Counted from the stretch's first letter, positions 42,983-52,179 are shown. The stretch is 64,000 nt of DNA from DATAEG01 sp051001975 (GCA_051001975.1 JBPCMU010000111.1:3356-67355); one strand, 5' to 3'. Notes: a model not told the origin generated them from the sequence alone. Made by a program: numbers and translations.

Positions 42983-43849
42983 TCAGGCCGCCGGGCGCAT
43001 CGCCCACCTGATCGTGCTGGTGAGCGCGACGCCGGACGCGCGCACCGCGGTCGCCTCCGCGAGTGGCAGGTACGGGAGGCGCAACGGTCGTCGGGCCCAC
43101 CGCGGCAGCGACCCGACCGCAGCAGCGGACAGCACGCCGTACGGGACGCGCAACGCCAGCGGCACCGGCGGGTGCACCAGCAGGAACCGGGCGGCTTGCT
43201 GCGCGGTCGGGGTGCCGGCCAGCTCGGCGCGGAACCCGTCGACGCAGTCGGCCAGTTCGGCCTCGGTGGTGGGCGGCTCGAGCGCACCGAGCGCACGGGC
43301 CACCCCGGCGCTCTGCGCCACGTACTCGTCCCGCTCGCCGCCGACCAGCGCCGTTGCGCCGTAGCGGTCATGCGCGGCGAGGAAGCTGTCGATCTCGGCG
43401 ACGTGCACCCACAGCAGCAGCCGCGGGTCTGCGGCGCGGTAACTGCGACCGTCCGGCGCGACACCGGCGATTCGCGAATGCACCGCACGCACGATCCGCA
43501 CCGCGCGATCGGAGTCGGCAATGGTGCCGAACGTAGTCTCGGCGAGGAACGTGCTGGTGCGCTGCAGGCGTCCCCACGGATCGGACCGGAAGCCGGAATG
43601 CTGGTCGACGGCGGCCATCGCCAGCGGATGTAGGGACTGCAGTAGCAATGCTCGCAGCCCACCCACGAACATTGACGCGTCGCCGTGAACCCGGTGGATC
43701 GCGCTGCCCGGCTCGAATGCGCGCGGACCTTCGGCGGAGTGGATGCGCTCGCGGCGGGCCGGACCTTCGGCGCCGGCGACCCGGGCAAACAGCACCGAGC
43801 CTATTCGGCGCCGGGTGACATCCAGTCCGGCAGAGATCGGAGAGCGCAT
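42983..43849 (-). CDS. DUF2236/MpaB-type oxygenase family protein (288 aa)
   Basis: ATG 43849 gives RSPISAGLDVTRRRIGSVLF at the start. Family blocks are SAIHRVHGDASMFVGGLRAL, LLQSLHPLAMAAVDQHSGFR (about 65-84), ADPRLLLWVHVAEIDSFLAAHDRYG (about 140-165) and LLVHPPVPLALRVPYGVL. Conserved His and Asp residues match haem-binding latex-clearing-like proteins, but activity is unproven. It is upstream of, and same strand as, the lacI-amidase pair, 34 bases away. Confidence 0.82.
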   Translation of the reverse strand: MRSPISAGLDVTRRRIGSVLFARVAGAEGPARRERIHSAEGPRAFEPGSAIHRVHGDASMFVGGLRALLLQSLHPLAMAAVDQHSGFRSDPWGRLQRTSTFLAETTFGTIADSDRAVRIVRAVHSRIAGVAPDGRSYRAADPRLLLWVHVAEIDSFLAAHDRYGATALVGGERDEYVAQSAGVARALGALEPPTTEAELADCVDGFRAELAGTPTAQQAARFLLVHPPVPLALRVPYGVLSAAAVGSLPRWARRPLRLPYLPLAEATAVRASGVALTSTIRWAMRPAA

Positions 43850-44165
43850 GTTTCGATCATCCCTGCCGACCTGTCGATGCGCCGCCTGAGTGCCGGCCGG
43901 CGTGCCCGACTTCGCCCTGAAGCTGCCCGAGCGGTGCCGCGGGGCTGCCCGAAGAGGGTCCGGCGCTTGACGTGTGAGCTGGGTAACGATCAAATGAACA
44001 GGTCACGACCGCTACGCCGGTCGTCGGTACCGCCTTGTGCACTCGGTGGGGCGGAACGCATGCCGACGCTCGGAAAGCCGTGAGGTCGCGAAGTGGATGT
44101 GCTTAGCCAGCCGCCACGGAGCGACCCGTACCCGGCGCGGTCACCTACACCGAAAGGGGCTCCAC
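43850..44165. other. intergenic region before the sugar-importer ATPase
   Basis: This 316-base gap separates two divergent genes. It should carry both promoters. GAAAGGGG near 44151 is the ribosome-binding site for the ATPase. I see no repeat, hairpin or hidden gene. Confidence 0.5.
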
Positions 44166-45320
<1,155 letters not shown>

Positions 45321-45342
45321 TCGGCCGGCAACCCACACGAAC

Positions 45343-45382
45343 CCGGAAGGGGCGCATTGCTTCGGGCATGCGCCCCTTCCGG
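45343..45382 (+). terminator. strong hairpin terminator after the ATPase gene
   Basis: CCGGAAGGGGCGCAT (45343-45357) pairs exactly with ATGCGCCCCTTCCGG (45368-45382) around a ten-base loop containing TTCG. It begins 22 bases after the stop codon. It is followed by CTTTCC rather than a U-run. Confidence 0.85.
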
Positions 45383-45463
45383 CTTTCCGGCCGCTGGTCA
45401 CTGAGGGTGTCCGTGGCGCTGCAGCGCCAAAGTCGCACTGGCTACCTCTCGTACGATCGACGG

Positions 45464-45684
45464 ATGAGTCTCCCCGAGCCCGCCGAGTTCAGCCAGGCTT
45501 GGCTGAACGCCTCAACGCGCACGACATCGAGGCTGTGCTGGCCCACTTCGAACTGGTCGAGGTATACGCCGGCGTCGACACCATCGTCATAACTCATCGG
45601 GATCCAACCGGTCGGGTGGTGGCCGAAGTGCTGACCTTCGAGAGTGACCTCGTGGTCAACGGACACGGCACTTACCCCGTGTAG
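45464..45684 (+). pseudogene. SnoaL-like nuclear-transport-factor-2 gene, frameshifted and internally deleted
   Basis: ATG 45464 starts MSLPEPAEFSQAWLNA, then one base is missing and the frame continues as LNAHDIEAVLAHFELVEVYAG and ends in VLTFESDLVVNGHGTYPV. Typical SnoaL/NTF2-like proteins carry about 45 more residues between AHF and the beta-strand ELVEVYAG, including the pocket around FTSP; that whole part is missing here. The protein is therefore non-functional unless used in pieces. An intact but different SnoaL-like gene lies 400 bases downstream. Confidence 0.65.
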
Positions 45685-46093
45685 CCGACGGATTGTGACT
45701 GTCAGAGGTAAGTGGCGCAGTTCCGTCAACGCCATCTGGCGTGCCCGACGTCCCGTAGAGGATTCTGGGCGGGCACGGCGGGTACGTACTGCCGTCAGTG
45801 GCGCTAGCCCGCGCCGTGGTGGCCGATGTTGATCAGATTGCCGTCTGGTGCTCGGCCCAGGAGCCTGCGGTGACCCCATTGCTCCGTAGGCGACCCGGGC
45901 GCTCGATGCCTCCAATGGAGAACCGAAGTCCGCGAACAACTGGCTGAAAGTCGATCCGTGATAGCGCGGCACTCCTCGGCGCGAAGCCGGCGGCGTTACC
46001 TGGCAGGTAATCGACGGGCCCAGCGCCGCGGGCAACAGTATGGAGCACCGAGGCCGGAACGCCTGGCCCACCAACCCGAAAAGGGGCACGACC
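45685..46093. other. gene-free stretch between SnoaL remnants and SnoaL gene
   Basis: About 400 bases in which I find no convincing gene or repeat; open frames here look like shadows. AAGGGG at 46081-46086 is the ribosome-binding site for the next gene. The bases may be old coding sequence, but no family could be matched. Confidence 0.4.
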
Positions 46094-46459
46094 ATGACCG
46101 ACTTCGACGACCTGGCCCGGCGCTACATCAACACCTGGAACGAGACAGACCCGGTCGTCCGGCGTGCGGCGGTGGACGCGCTGTTCAGCGAGGACGCCCG
46201 CTACATCGACCCGATGGTGGCAGCCGAAGGCCCGGCGGCCATCGCTGCCACGATCGGCGCGGTGCAAGGCCAGTTCCCCGGGTTCGCGTTCCGGCTGGCC
46301 GGCCCGGTCGACGCGCATCACGAGCAGGCACGCTTCGGCTGGGAGCTCGGACCGGCCGGCCAGGAAGCACCCATAGCCGGATTCGACGTCGCGCTCACCG
46401 ACGCGTCCGGCCGGCTCCAGATGGTGCTCGGATTCCTGGACAAGATTCCCGCCGCCTGA
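46094..46459 (+). CDS. SnoaL-like NTF2 family protein (121 aa)
   Basis: ATG 46094 with AAGGGG eight bases upstream. Short NTF2-fold protein: DLARRYINTWNETDPVVRRA, SEDARYIDPMVAAEGPAAIA (about 32-51, the typical Y-x-D-P turn), then QFPGFAFRLAGPVDAHHEQARF and LQMVLGFLDKIP at the end. Such proteins are small cyclases/isomerases or ligand-binding proteins of unknown role. Cytoplasmic. Confidence 0.85.
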   Translation: MTDFDDLARRYINTWNETDPVVRRAAVDALFSEDARYIDPMVAAEGPAAIAATIGAVQGQFPGFAFRLAGPVDAHHEQARFGWELGPAGQEAPIAGFDVALTDASGRLQMVLGFLDKIPAA

Positions 46460-46723
46460 TCATCCATCGTGCGTTGCGGGTGCAGGGCCAGCAGGCCAGC
46501 CGTGAGCTGTTGGCCCTGCTGCCCTAGGCGGACGCGCTCGGCCTCCCTCGAACTGGCCACTGCCGAGCGGGCCGTCGGGCACCATGCGCGGCCACAACAA
46601 CACCCCAGAATCCGAGCCGTCGATCGACTTCGCCTCGGCCGCGAACGCGGCGGGTCGTCCGACGATCATCGTCGTCCGTAGATCGCCCGACTACCGGGGT
46701 TCGTGCTCGAGAAGTGCGCCCGT

Positions 46724-46945
46724 TCACTGCCCAACCGTCATCTCGTCGGCCGGGCTGCGACGCAGCAGGGCCTGGGCCGGGCGGAAGAGGGCGACCGAAC
46801 CGAGCGCGACGGCGCCGAGCACGAGACCGGCGTAGGTCAACCGCTCGATCGAGGGTGTCGCCTCGCCGGTCATGCCGATACTGAACCCGGTGAGCGTCGA
46901 CCAGGATGCGATCGCGGCGAGTCCGACCGCGATGGTGTCAGGGGG
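46724..46945 (-). pseudogene. C-terminal fragment of a membrane protein
   Basis: The frame from about 46945 reads DTIAVGLAAIASWSTLTGFS, TPSIERLTYAGLVLGAVALG and SVALFRPAQALLRRSPADEM, with two membrane segments and high GC third positions. It has no start codon; its 5' end runs straight into the stop of the TetR gene in another frame. It is probably the tail of a larger protein lost by deletion. A short start at an internal ATG (GMTGEATPS) cannot be excluded. Confidence 0.4.
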
Positions 46946-47567
46946 CCTTGACGGCTTGGATGAGCAGGTTGCTGAGCGTGTCGGCGTAGCCGTGGATGTC
47001 GGTGGCGGGGTGTGATTCGAGGTACCCGAGCATGGTGTCGATAGCGCCTTGATAGGTAACGGCCATGACGCGGGTGTCGAACTCGCGCAATGATCCCTCG
47101 TCCTGGCCGCGGCCGAACAGCCGCTCTTGGGCAAGATAGGTCTGTTCGTAATAGGTGTGGTCCAGTCGCAGCGTTCCGTCGGTGTCGCGCAGGTTCTGCA
47201 CGATCTGGCTCACGGCGCGTAGCTCGGCGGGGTGGGTTCGGCCGAGATCCGCGGCTCGGTGGATAGCCGCGTCGATCACAGCAGGGACGGGCGCGGTGAG
47301 GTCGATGTCGGCGGCGACCTGGTCGCGAAGCATGGCAACGGTGGCGACGGCGACGTGTTCCATCAGGGTGTCGCGGTCGGAGAAGTAGTGCCAGATCAGG
47401 CCCTTGGATACGCCGGCAGCAGCCGCGATGAGCGCGAACGACGTCTGCTGGTATCCGTGCTCAGCGAGCACCTGGACGCACCCGGCGATGATCTGCTCCC
47501 GTCGCTGAGCCTCATCCAGACGCTGACGACGCCGCGGCTGGGCAGCTGCTGACGCGGGCGAACTCAC
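46938..47567 (-). CDS. TetR family transcriptional regulator (209 aa)
   Basis: TetR helix-turn-helix: REQIIAGCVQVLAEHGYQQT, then SFALIAAAAGVSKGLIWHYF (about 40-59) and SDRDTLMEHVAVATV. The ligand-binding domain is the longer helical part ending LSNLLIQAVKAP. GTG 47567 is chosen as the closest in-frame start before the conserved region. It lies 50 bases after a small membrane protein gene on the same strand; a 15-bp palindrome before that gene is its likely operator. Confidence 0.88.
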   Translation of the reverse strand: MSSPASAAAQPRRRQRLDEAQRREQIIAGCVQVLAEHGYQQTSFALIAAAAGVSKGLIWHYFSDRDTLMEHVAVATVAMLRDQVAADIDLTAPVPAVIDAAIHRAADLGRTHPAELRAVSQIVQNLRDTDGTLRLDHTYYEQTYLAQERLFGRGQDEGSLREFDTRVMAVTYQGAIDTMLGYLESHPATDIHGYADTLSNLLIQAVKAP

Positions 47568-47617
47568 CGCTTCACTCTCACTGGAGCCTCCCTTCGACGC
47601 AACCCTGGGCTGATCCG

Positions 47618-47998
47618 TCAGTGATGCTGCGCCGCGAACCGCGCGACCAGCACAACCGACAAGACCATTAGGGCGACGATGCCGATCATCTCGATGCGCA
47701 TCCACGCAGGCAAGAAACCGGGAATGAGGATCTCGACGACGTTTACCAGCAACAGCACGGCGCTGATGATGCCGACGGCACGCCATCCACCGCGATTGCC
47801 CGCCCGTGCTGACCGCAGCCGTAGTGGCAGCAGCACCGCGAACACGGCCACGATCACCGCATGCCCCCAAGCGTGGTCAGTAGCCAGGTGCGGTGAGACC
47901 ACCGACATGACGATGAGCGCGGCGATGGTCGCCAGAACAACGAGCACGTACAAACGCAAAACCGCGGTGAGCGATGCCAGCTGGACGTTATTGGTCAT
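47618..47998 (-). CDS. four-helix membrane protein (126 aa)
   Basis: Four membrane segments: LYVLVVLATIAALIVMSVVS (about 16-35), AWGHAVIVAVFAVLLPLRL, AVGIISAVLLLVNVVEILIP and IEMIGIVALMVLSVVLVARF. It starts MTNNVQLASLTAVLRL, within a perfect palindrome. Followed by a TetR gene, with which it makes an operon. Could be a small multidrug or stress protein; no family recognised. Confidence 0.75.
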   Translation of the reverse strand: MTNNVQLASLTAVLRLYVLVVLATIAALIVMSVVSPHLATDHAWGHAVIVAVFAVLLPLRLRSARAGNRGGWRAVGIISAVLLLVNVVEILIPGFLPAWMRIEMIGIVALMVLSVVLVARFAAQHH

Positions 47999-48035
47999 GC
48001 GGGCAATATTATTGGCCGCATGACCAATAAAGCAA
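47988..48035 (-). promoter_or_regulatory. promoter with 15-bp palindromic TetR-type operator over the start codon
   Basis: TTATTGGTCATGCGG (47988-48002) is an exact inverted repeat of 48016-48030 with a 13-base centre. On the minus strand TTGCTT (48035-48030), an 18-base spacer and TAATAT (48011-48006) form a good promoter whose start falls at the ATG 47998, so the message is probably leaderless. Because the start codon lies in one arm, the same sequence could also fold in RNA. Binding by the adjacent TetR is inferred. Confidence 0.65.
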
Positions 48036-48045
48036 ACCGAAGCGC

Positions 48046-48624
48046 TCAGGCTGCCGACACGTCGCGGCCGAGGAACGCAACCAACCTGACGATCGCCGGT
48101 GCGGCGGCGGCGACGTGCCTGGGCGGGCCGAAACAGCCGCCGCCGGGACGTACTGCTCGCCCATCCGCGCGGGCGAAGGTCAGCGACTCCTCGGCAGCAT
48201 CCTCCGGCAAATCCGCCTGACGGCCTAGAGCCTGGGCGAGGTCCCAGCCGTGGGCCAGCAGGTCATACATCCGGATCTTCAGCCGCTGCGCGCCGGTGGC
48301 GGCGCCGAGCGGGCCTTGGTAAGAGCGATCGAGGACGTCTGGTTGCCCAAACGCGTCGAGCAAGGCGGCCGCCGATTCGCGATAGAGGCGGGCGAGCTGG
48401 TCGCTCGCCAGCCCGTCACCTCGCTGCGGTGGCGGTTGCTCGGCGAGCACCGCGCTGAACACCAGATTCTTGCCGACCAGATGCTCGACGAGCCGGTGCA
48501 CCGTCCAGTCCATGCACTGAGTCGGTACCGACCACTGGTCGGACTGGATCGCATCGATCAGCACGCCGACCGCGGCGAACGAACGAGCGAGTTGGTCGAG
48601 CTGGATTTCGTTGTCTACGGCCAC
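48046..48624 (-). CDS. TIGR03086-type DinB/mycothiol-dependent family protein (192 aa)
   Basis: GTG 48624 has GAGAGG about 8 bases upstream. The pattern DQWSVPTQCMDWTVHRLVEH (about 30-49), LVGKNLVFSAVLAE and LKIRMYDLLAHGWDLAQALG is the TIGR03086/MDMPI signature. His in the VEHLVG and AHGWD motifs could bind metal. Family members are linked to mycothiol-dependent maleylpyruvate isomerase-like chemistry or are uncharacterised. It precedes the membrane protein-TetR operon on the same strand. Confidence 0.85.
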   Translation of the reverse strand: MAVDNEIQLDQLARSFAAVGVLIDAIQSDQWSVPTQCMDWTVHRLVEHLVGKNLVFSAVLAEQPPPQRGDGLASDQLARLYRESAAALLDAFGQPDVLDRSYQGPLGAATGAQRLKIRMYDLLAHGWDLAQALGRQADLPEDAAEESLTFARADGRAVRPGGGCFGPPRHVAAAAPAIVRLVAFLGRDVSAA

Positions 48625-48862
48625 GAGGCCACCTCTCACAGGCGGCGCCACCGGGCAGGCTGCCCTCGGGTCAGCAAACTCCAGGAGGCACGGAAACGGT
48701 CATGGACACGAACGTCGCAACCCCTTCCAACTCGATTGGTCGAACCTGAGCCTGCCACACCAGCCGCGCGATCGGCCAACACTTATTGATCTCGAGGCGG
48801 ATTCCGCCACTGCGCGCTTCGGAACGCGCCGCGAGGGCGCGAACGGCAGTTCTGGCCGAGCG

Positions 48863-49365
48863 TCAGGTTCGCGCGACTGTGTACAGAAAGCACCGCGGCG
48901 CGTGGGTCCGCACGTGGACTGTTGCGACGCCGCTTTCAGCGAGCAGGCTCGTGATGATCGGCTCGAGATCGACCTGTTCGGTGACGACGGTGTTGTAGTC
49001 ATAGTTCATCGAGTCGTCTGCCCGATAGGTTGCGAAGCAGGCACGGGCCAGTGGCTAATTGTCGGGGCAAGGCTGTTGGTCGGGGTATAGCCGTCACAGC
49101 GCGCAGCGTGGATGTAGACGGGCCCCACCTCCGTCCGCACCGACGGGTGATCGAACGGCGCCTAGGAGATCCGCGTGATTTCCTCACTCGATTCGGCGTA
49201 GCGCAGGCAGTAACGCAGTGGTTCACCCTGGCCGTCCGCGGTGAATGAACGAAGTTGGTTGCCGTGACCGTCCCGGCCGCAGCTGCGAATCGTGTCGAGA
49301 CGGGTCGGGCTGGGCGCGCACCGGTGCGGTGGCGCGCGGTGCCGGCCACAACTGATGGCCTGCAC
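48863..49365 (-). pseudogene. DUF1203 family protein, inactivated by a nonsense codon and a frameshift
   Basis: The minus-strand frame reads RLDTIRSCGRDGHGNQLRSF, GEPLRYCLRYAESSEEITRIS, then an in-frame TAG (49164-49162). Directly after the stop the same frame goes on APFDHPSVRTEVGPVYIHAA RC, so a single TAC to TAG change would explain it. Near 49009 the frame shifts by one base and continues MNYDYNTVVTEQVDLEPIIT, ending HVRTHAPRCFLYTVART. These blocks follow the DUF1203 order. The function of intact members is unknown. Start not certain. Confidence 0.6.
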
Positions 49366-49654
49366 GAAGAGGCGAGTTGCGGTTTGTCATGTCAGCGATC
49401 GTCGCCTGCTGCCACGAACCACGCTGGCGAGAATCGGACCTGGCGTTCGAGTGGGCGGCCCAGCGCTCGGATCGATCCGCCGAGCCGCTACTGGGACCAG
49501 CCGCCCATCACCCGGTGACCGATCGCCGACTCGCGGTTGGTTCCATTTGCCTGCGGGCGAGTGTGACCTGACCCGCGCCCGTCTGTCGGGTGGTGACGCG
49601 GCACGCCGTGATCGACGGGCCTATCAGTCGATCGCGAGCGAGACGCACTCGCCA
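49366..49654. other. gene-free stretch before the toxin-antitoxin pair
   Basis: About 290 bases with no convincing gene on either strand; the open frames are shadows or decayed sequence. No repeat or attachment-site-like motif was seen. Confidence 0.35.
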
Positions 49655-49915
49655 CTATCGGTCGTACACGTCGCGTCGATGGCCAAGCCTCACCACCGCC
49701 ACCAACAGCACGTCGTCCTCGACCGTGCAGACGATCCGGTAGTCGCCGACGCGGACCCGAAGACCCGGCCGACCTTGGAGGGCGCGAGCGCCCGGCGGTC
49801 GCGGATCCTGAGCGAGCAAAGCGATTGCACCTTGGATCCGACGGCGAACCTGAGGGTCGAGCTCGCGCAAGGAGCGGACTGCCGCCGGGCGAAGCTCGAT
49901 GCGATACGCGCTCAC
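49655..49915 (-). CDS. RelE/ParE-type toxin (86 aa)
   Basis: Compact RelE fold: AYRIELRPAAVRSLRELDPQ (about 3-22), RRIQGAIALLAQDPRPPGAR and the signature GRPGLRVRVGDYRIVCTVED (about 48-67), ending LVAVVRLGHRRDVYDR. GTG start overlapping the antitoxin stop by four bases. These toxins usually cut mRNA on the ribosome (RelE) or poison gyrase (ParE); the conserved R-x-G-D-Y-R favours the RelE side. Part of a complete pair. Confidence 0.93.
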   Translation of the reverse strand: MSAYRIELRPAAVRSLRELDPQVRRRIQGAIALLAQDPRPPGARALQGRPGLRVRVGDYRIVCTVEDDVLLVAVVRLGHRRDVYDR

Positions 49916-50160
49916 TCCCAGCCGCGGTCAGCCTTGACCTGCTCCCACGGGATGTTCGGTCCCTCCTCGGCCATCGCCGCGTCGAAGGCCGCGACATCCT
50001 CGGCGTCTTCCAGGGCCGTCATCAGCTGCTCGTATCGCTCAGGACTTACCAGCACCCCGGCCAGACGACCCCGGCGCTGCACGAATACGGCTTCGGTACG
50101 TGCGGTCTCCATCGCATCGGGCAGATGGTCCCGTACCTCGCTGATGTTCATCGTGGCCAT
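49912..50160 (-). CDS. Phd/YefM-type antitoxin (82 aa)
   Basis: N-terminal DNA-binding region MNISEVRDHLPDAMETARTE (about 4-23), then AVFVQRRGRLAGVLVSPERY, the conserved Phd/YefM core. The acidic tail EDVAAFDAAMAEEGPNIPWE should wrap and block the toxin. ATG 50160 is inferred; ATG 50151 is possible. First gene of the operon and likely autorepressor together with the toxin. Confidence 0.92.
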   Translation of the reverse strand: MATMNISEVRDHLPDAMETARTEAVFVQRRGRLAGVLVSPERYEQLMTALEDAEDVAAFDAAMAEEGPNIPWEQVKADRGWE

Positions 50161-50344
50161 ACCCGAACCGTACGATTCAGCGCCTGGGTTGTACAAGTGA
50201 GTCCGGATCGCGGACGGGGCGTGCCGGTGCGCCACCCGTTGCTGCTGCCCAGCGTCTTCGGGCAAGTCTCACTTCTGTGTCCGGCCGCTGATACCTGGAG
50301 TCATCGCCCGGAACAACCGGTGCCCGGAGGAGGTTGGCGTTGGT

Positions 50345-50965
50345 ATGAAAATCGGACTGATCGGCAGCGGCAACATCGGCACGGCGGTAGCGCAGTTGGC
50401 GATCGCCCAGGGTCACGATGTGGCGTTGAGCAACTCGCGCGGCCCGGACACCCTTGCCGATCTCGTCACCCAACTAGGGCCGCACGCATCGGCGGCGACG
50501 GCGACCGAGGCCGCCGCGGACGGCGACATCGTGGTCGTGACAATCCCGTTCAAGGCCTACCAGCAGGTCCCGGTCGAGCCGCTGGCCGGCAAGGTCGTCA
50601 TCGACACGAACAACTATTACCCGCAGCGCGACGGTCACGTCGCCGAGCTAGCCGACGACAGCACCAGCAGCGCAGAACTGCTCGCGGCACATCTCCCGAC
50701 ATCACGCGTAGTAAAGGCGTTCAACCACATCGAGAGTTCGCAGCTACGCGACCAGGGTCAGCGCGCGGGCGCACCGGGGCGGCGCGCGCTGGCCATCGCC
50801 GGTGACGACGCCGAAGCGAAGTCGATCGTCACCGACCTCATCGACTCGTTCGGGTTCGACGTTGTGGACGCGGGATCGCTCGCCGATGGGCGCCGTTTCC
50901 AGGTCGGCACGCCCGCGTACGGACCGCGCCTGGACGTAGCGAAGATGCGCGCCGCGCTCGGCTAA
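50345..50965 (+). CDS. NADP/F420-type NAD(P)-binding oxidoreductase (206 aa)
   Basis: Rossmann start MKIGLIGSGNIGTAVAQLAI (G-x-G-x2-G, residues 7-12), SNSRGPDTLADL as the 2'-phosphate side, DIVVVTIPFKAYQQVP and VIDTNNYYPQRDG, typical of the F420-dependent NADP reductase-like family. It lacks a full C-terminal F420 site that I can identify. Probably uses NADPH with an unknown partner. Stop codons of this gene and the convergent PLP enzyme overlap. Confidence 0.85.
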   Translation: MKIGLIGSGNIGTAVAQLAIAQGHDVALSNSRGPDTLADLVTQLGPHASAATATEAAADGDIVVVTIPFKAYQQVPVEPLAGKVVIDTNNYYPQRDGHVAELADDSTSSAELLAAHLPTSRVVKAFNHIESSQLRDQGQRAGAPGRRALAIAGDDAEAKSIVTDLIDSFGFDVVDAGSLADGRRFQVGTPAYGPRLDVAKMRAALG

Positions 50966-52179
50966 CCGATCGGGATCGCCCCGTCGACCGGCAGCGTCTG
51001 CAGATCGACCGGCACGGTCTCCGGGTACTTCAGGCCGGTGCCGGTGTTCAGCACCACGACTTCATCGTCGGCCGCGAGCCAGCCTCCGTCCCGCAGTTGC
51101 CGCGCGGCAGCGAAGCACGCCGCTCCTTCCGGGCAGACGAACATGCCTTCCCGGCGTGCCACCAGCGACTGCTCGTCGAGCAGCGCCTGGTCGCTCACCG
51201 CGATGGCGGTACCCCCGGTGGCCCGGATCGCTTCGAGCATCAACCGGTCGCCCAGCGGTTTGGGAACAGTGATGCCGAATGCGACGGTGTGTGCATCGGG
51301 GAACGCGGTGGTCTCCTCCGCGCCGGACTCGAACGCCTGCACCACCGGGGCGCAACCCTCGGCCTGCACGGCCACCAGTCGCGGCAGGTCAGCGCCGATC
51401 CAGCCGAGTTCCTGCATCTCCAGCAGCGCCTTGTAGATTCCGATCAGCCCGACACCGCCGCCGGCCGGGTAGAGAATCACGTCCGGTACCCGCCAGCCGA
51501 GCTGCTCGACGATTTCGTAGCCCATCGTCTTCTTGCCCTCGATGCGGTACGGCTCCTTCAGCGTCGACACCTCTTGGTAGCCGGGCAGCTGCGGCATCGC
51601 GGCGTTGACCAGCCGGCCGGCGTCGCCGATCAACCCGTCGACGAGGTAGACCTGTGCGCCGGCCACCACGCACTCGGCGCGGGTAATCGACGGAGCATCC
51701 GTCGGCATCGCGATCAACGCGCCCATCCCAGCCCGCGCTGCGTACAGCGCCCAGGCCGATCCGGCGTTTCCGTTGGTTGGCATGGCTATCCCGCGCACGC
51801 CGAGCTCCGCGGCGCGGGAGACGCCGACGGCTGCGCCGCGTGCCTTGAACGTTCCGGTCGGGACGAGTCCCTCGTCCTTCATCAGCAGCCGGGGCAGCCC
51901 GATGTCGGTGCCGTAGCCGGGCATCGGCAGCAGTGGCGTCATACCTTCACCGAGCGTCGTGACCCGCGCCTCGTCCCGTACCGGCAGCACCTCGTGATAG
52001 CGCCACAGCGTCGGTGGACGGGCCGCGATCTGCGCCGGACCGACGGATTCGGCAACTCGAGCGAGGTCGTAACGGGCCAGCAGTGGCGCGCCGGAATCGC
52101 TCAGCCCCTGGATCACGTCCGCGTCGTAGCGCACGCCAGTGCGCGAGCACTCCAGGTGACTGAGCATCGAGTAGGCCAT
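50962..52179 (-). CDS. threonine-synthase-like PLP-dependent enzyme (405 aa)
   Basis: Fold type II PLP enzyme. SHLECSRTGVRYDADV at the start, PTLWRYHEVLPVRDEARVTT and LGEGMTPLLPMPG (about 76-88). The PLP lysine is in KDEGLVPTGTFKARGAAVGV (about 101-120), with T-F-K-A-R-G as in serine/threonine dehydratase-like members rather than the S-F-K-D-R of thrC at 25.9 kb. Phosphate loop: MPTNGNAGSAWALYAARAGM. The zinc-ribbon cysteines are reduced. ATG overlaps the rlmB stop (ATGA). May be a threonine synthase paralogue with a changed substrate; not assigned. Confidence 0.78.
   Translation of the reverse strand: MAYSMLSHLECSRTGVRYDADVIQGLSDSGAPLLARYDLARVAESVGPAQIAARPPTLWRYHEVLPVRDEARVTTLGEGMTPLLPMPGYGTDIGLPRLLMKDEGLVPTGTFKARGAAVGVSRAAELGVRGIAMPTNGNAGSAWALYAARAGMGALIAMPTDAPSITRAECVVAGAQVYLVDGLIGDAGRLVNAAMPQLPGYQEVSTLKEPYRIEGKKTMGYEIVEQLGWRVPDVILYPAGGGVGLIGIYKALLEMQELGWIGADLPRLVAVQAEGCAPVVQAFESGAEETTAFPDAHTVAFGITVPKPLGDRLMLEAIRATGGTAIAVSDQALLDEQSLVARREGMFVCPEGAACFAAARQLRDGGWLAADDEVVVLNTGTGLKYPETVPVDLQTLPVDGAIPIG

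Noticed and set aside
44037..44165. Longer start for the ABC ATPase
   Set aside because: No homologous sequence is expected before MADVRYVQATRLYPG, and the ribosome-binding site fits ATG 44166.
48020..48220. Plus-strand open frame starting in the second arm of the palindrome
   Set aside because: It is opposite the TIGR03086-type gene and its start is forced by the palindrome; composition is shadow-like.
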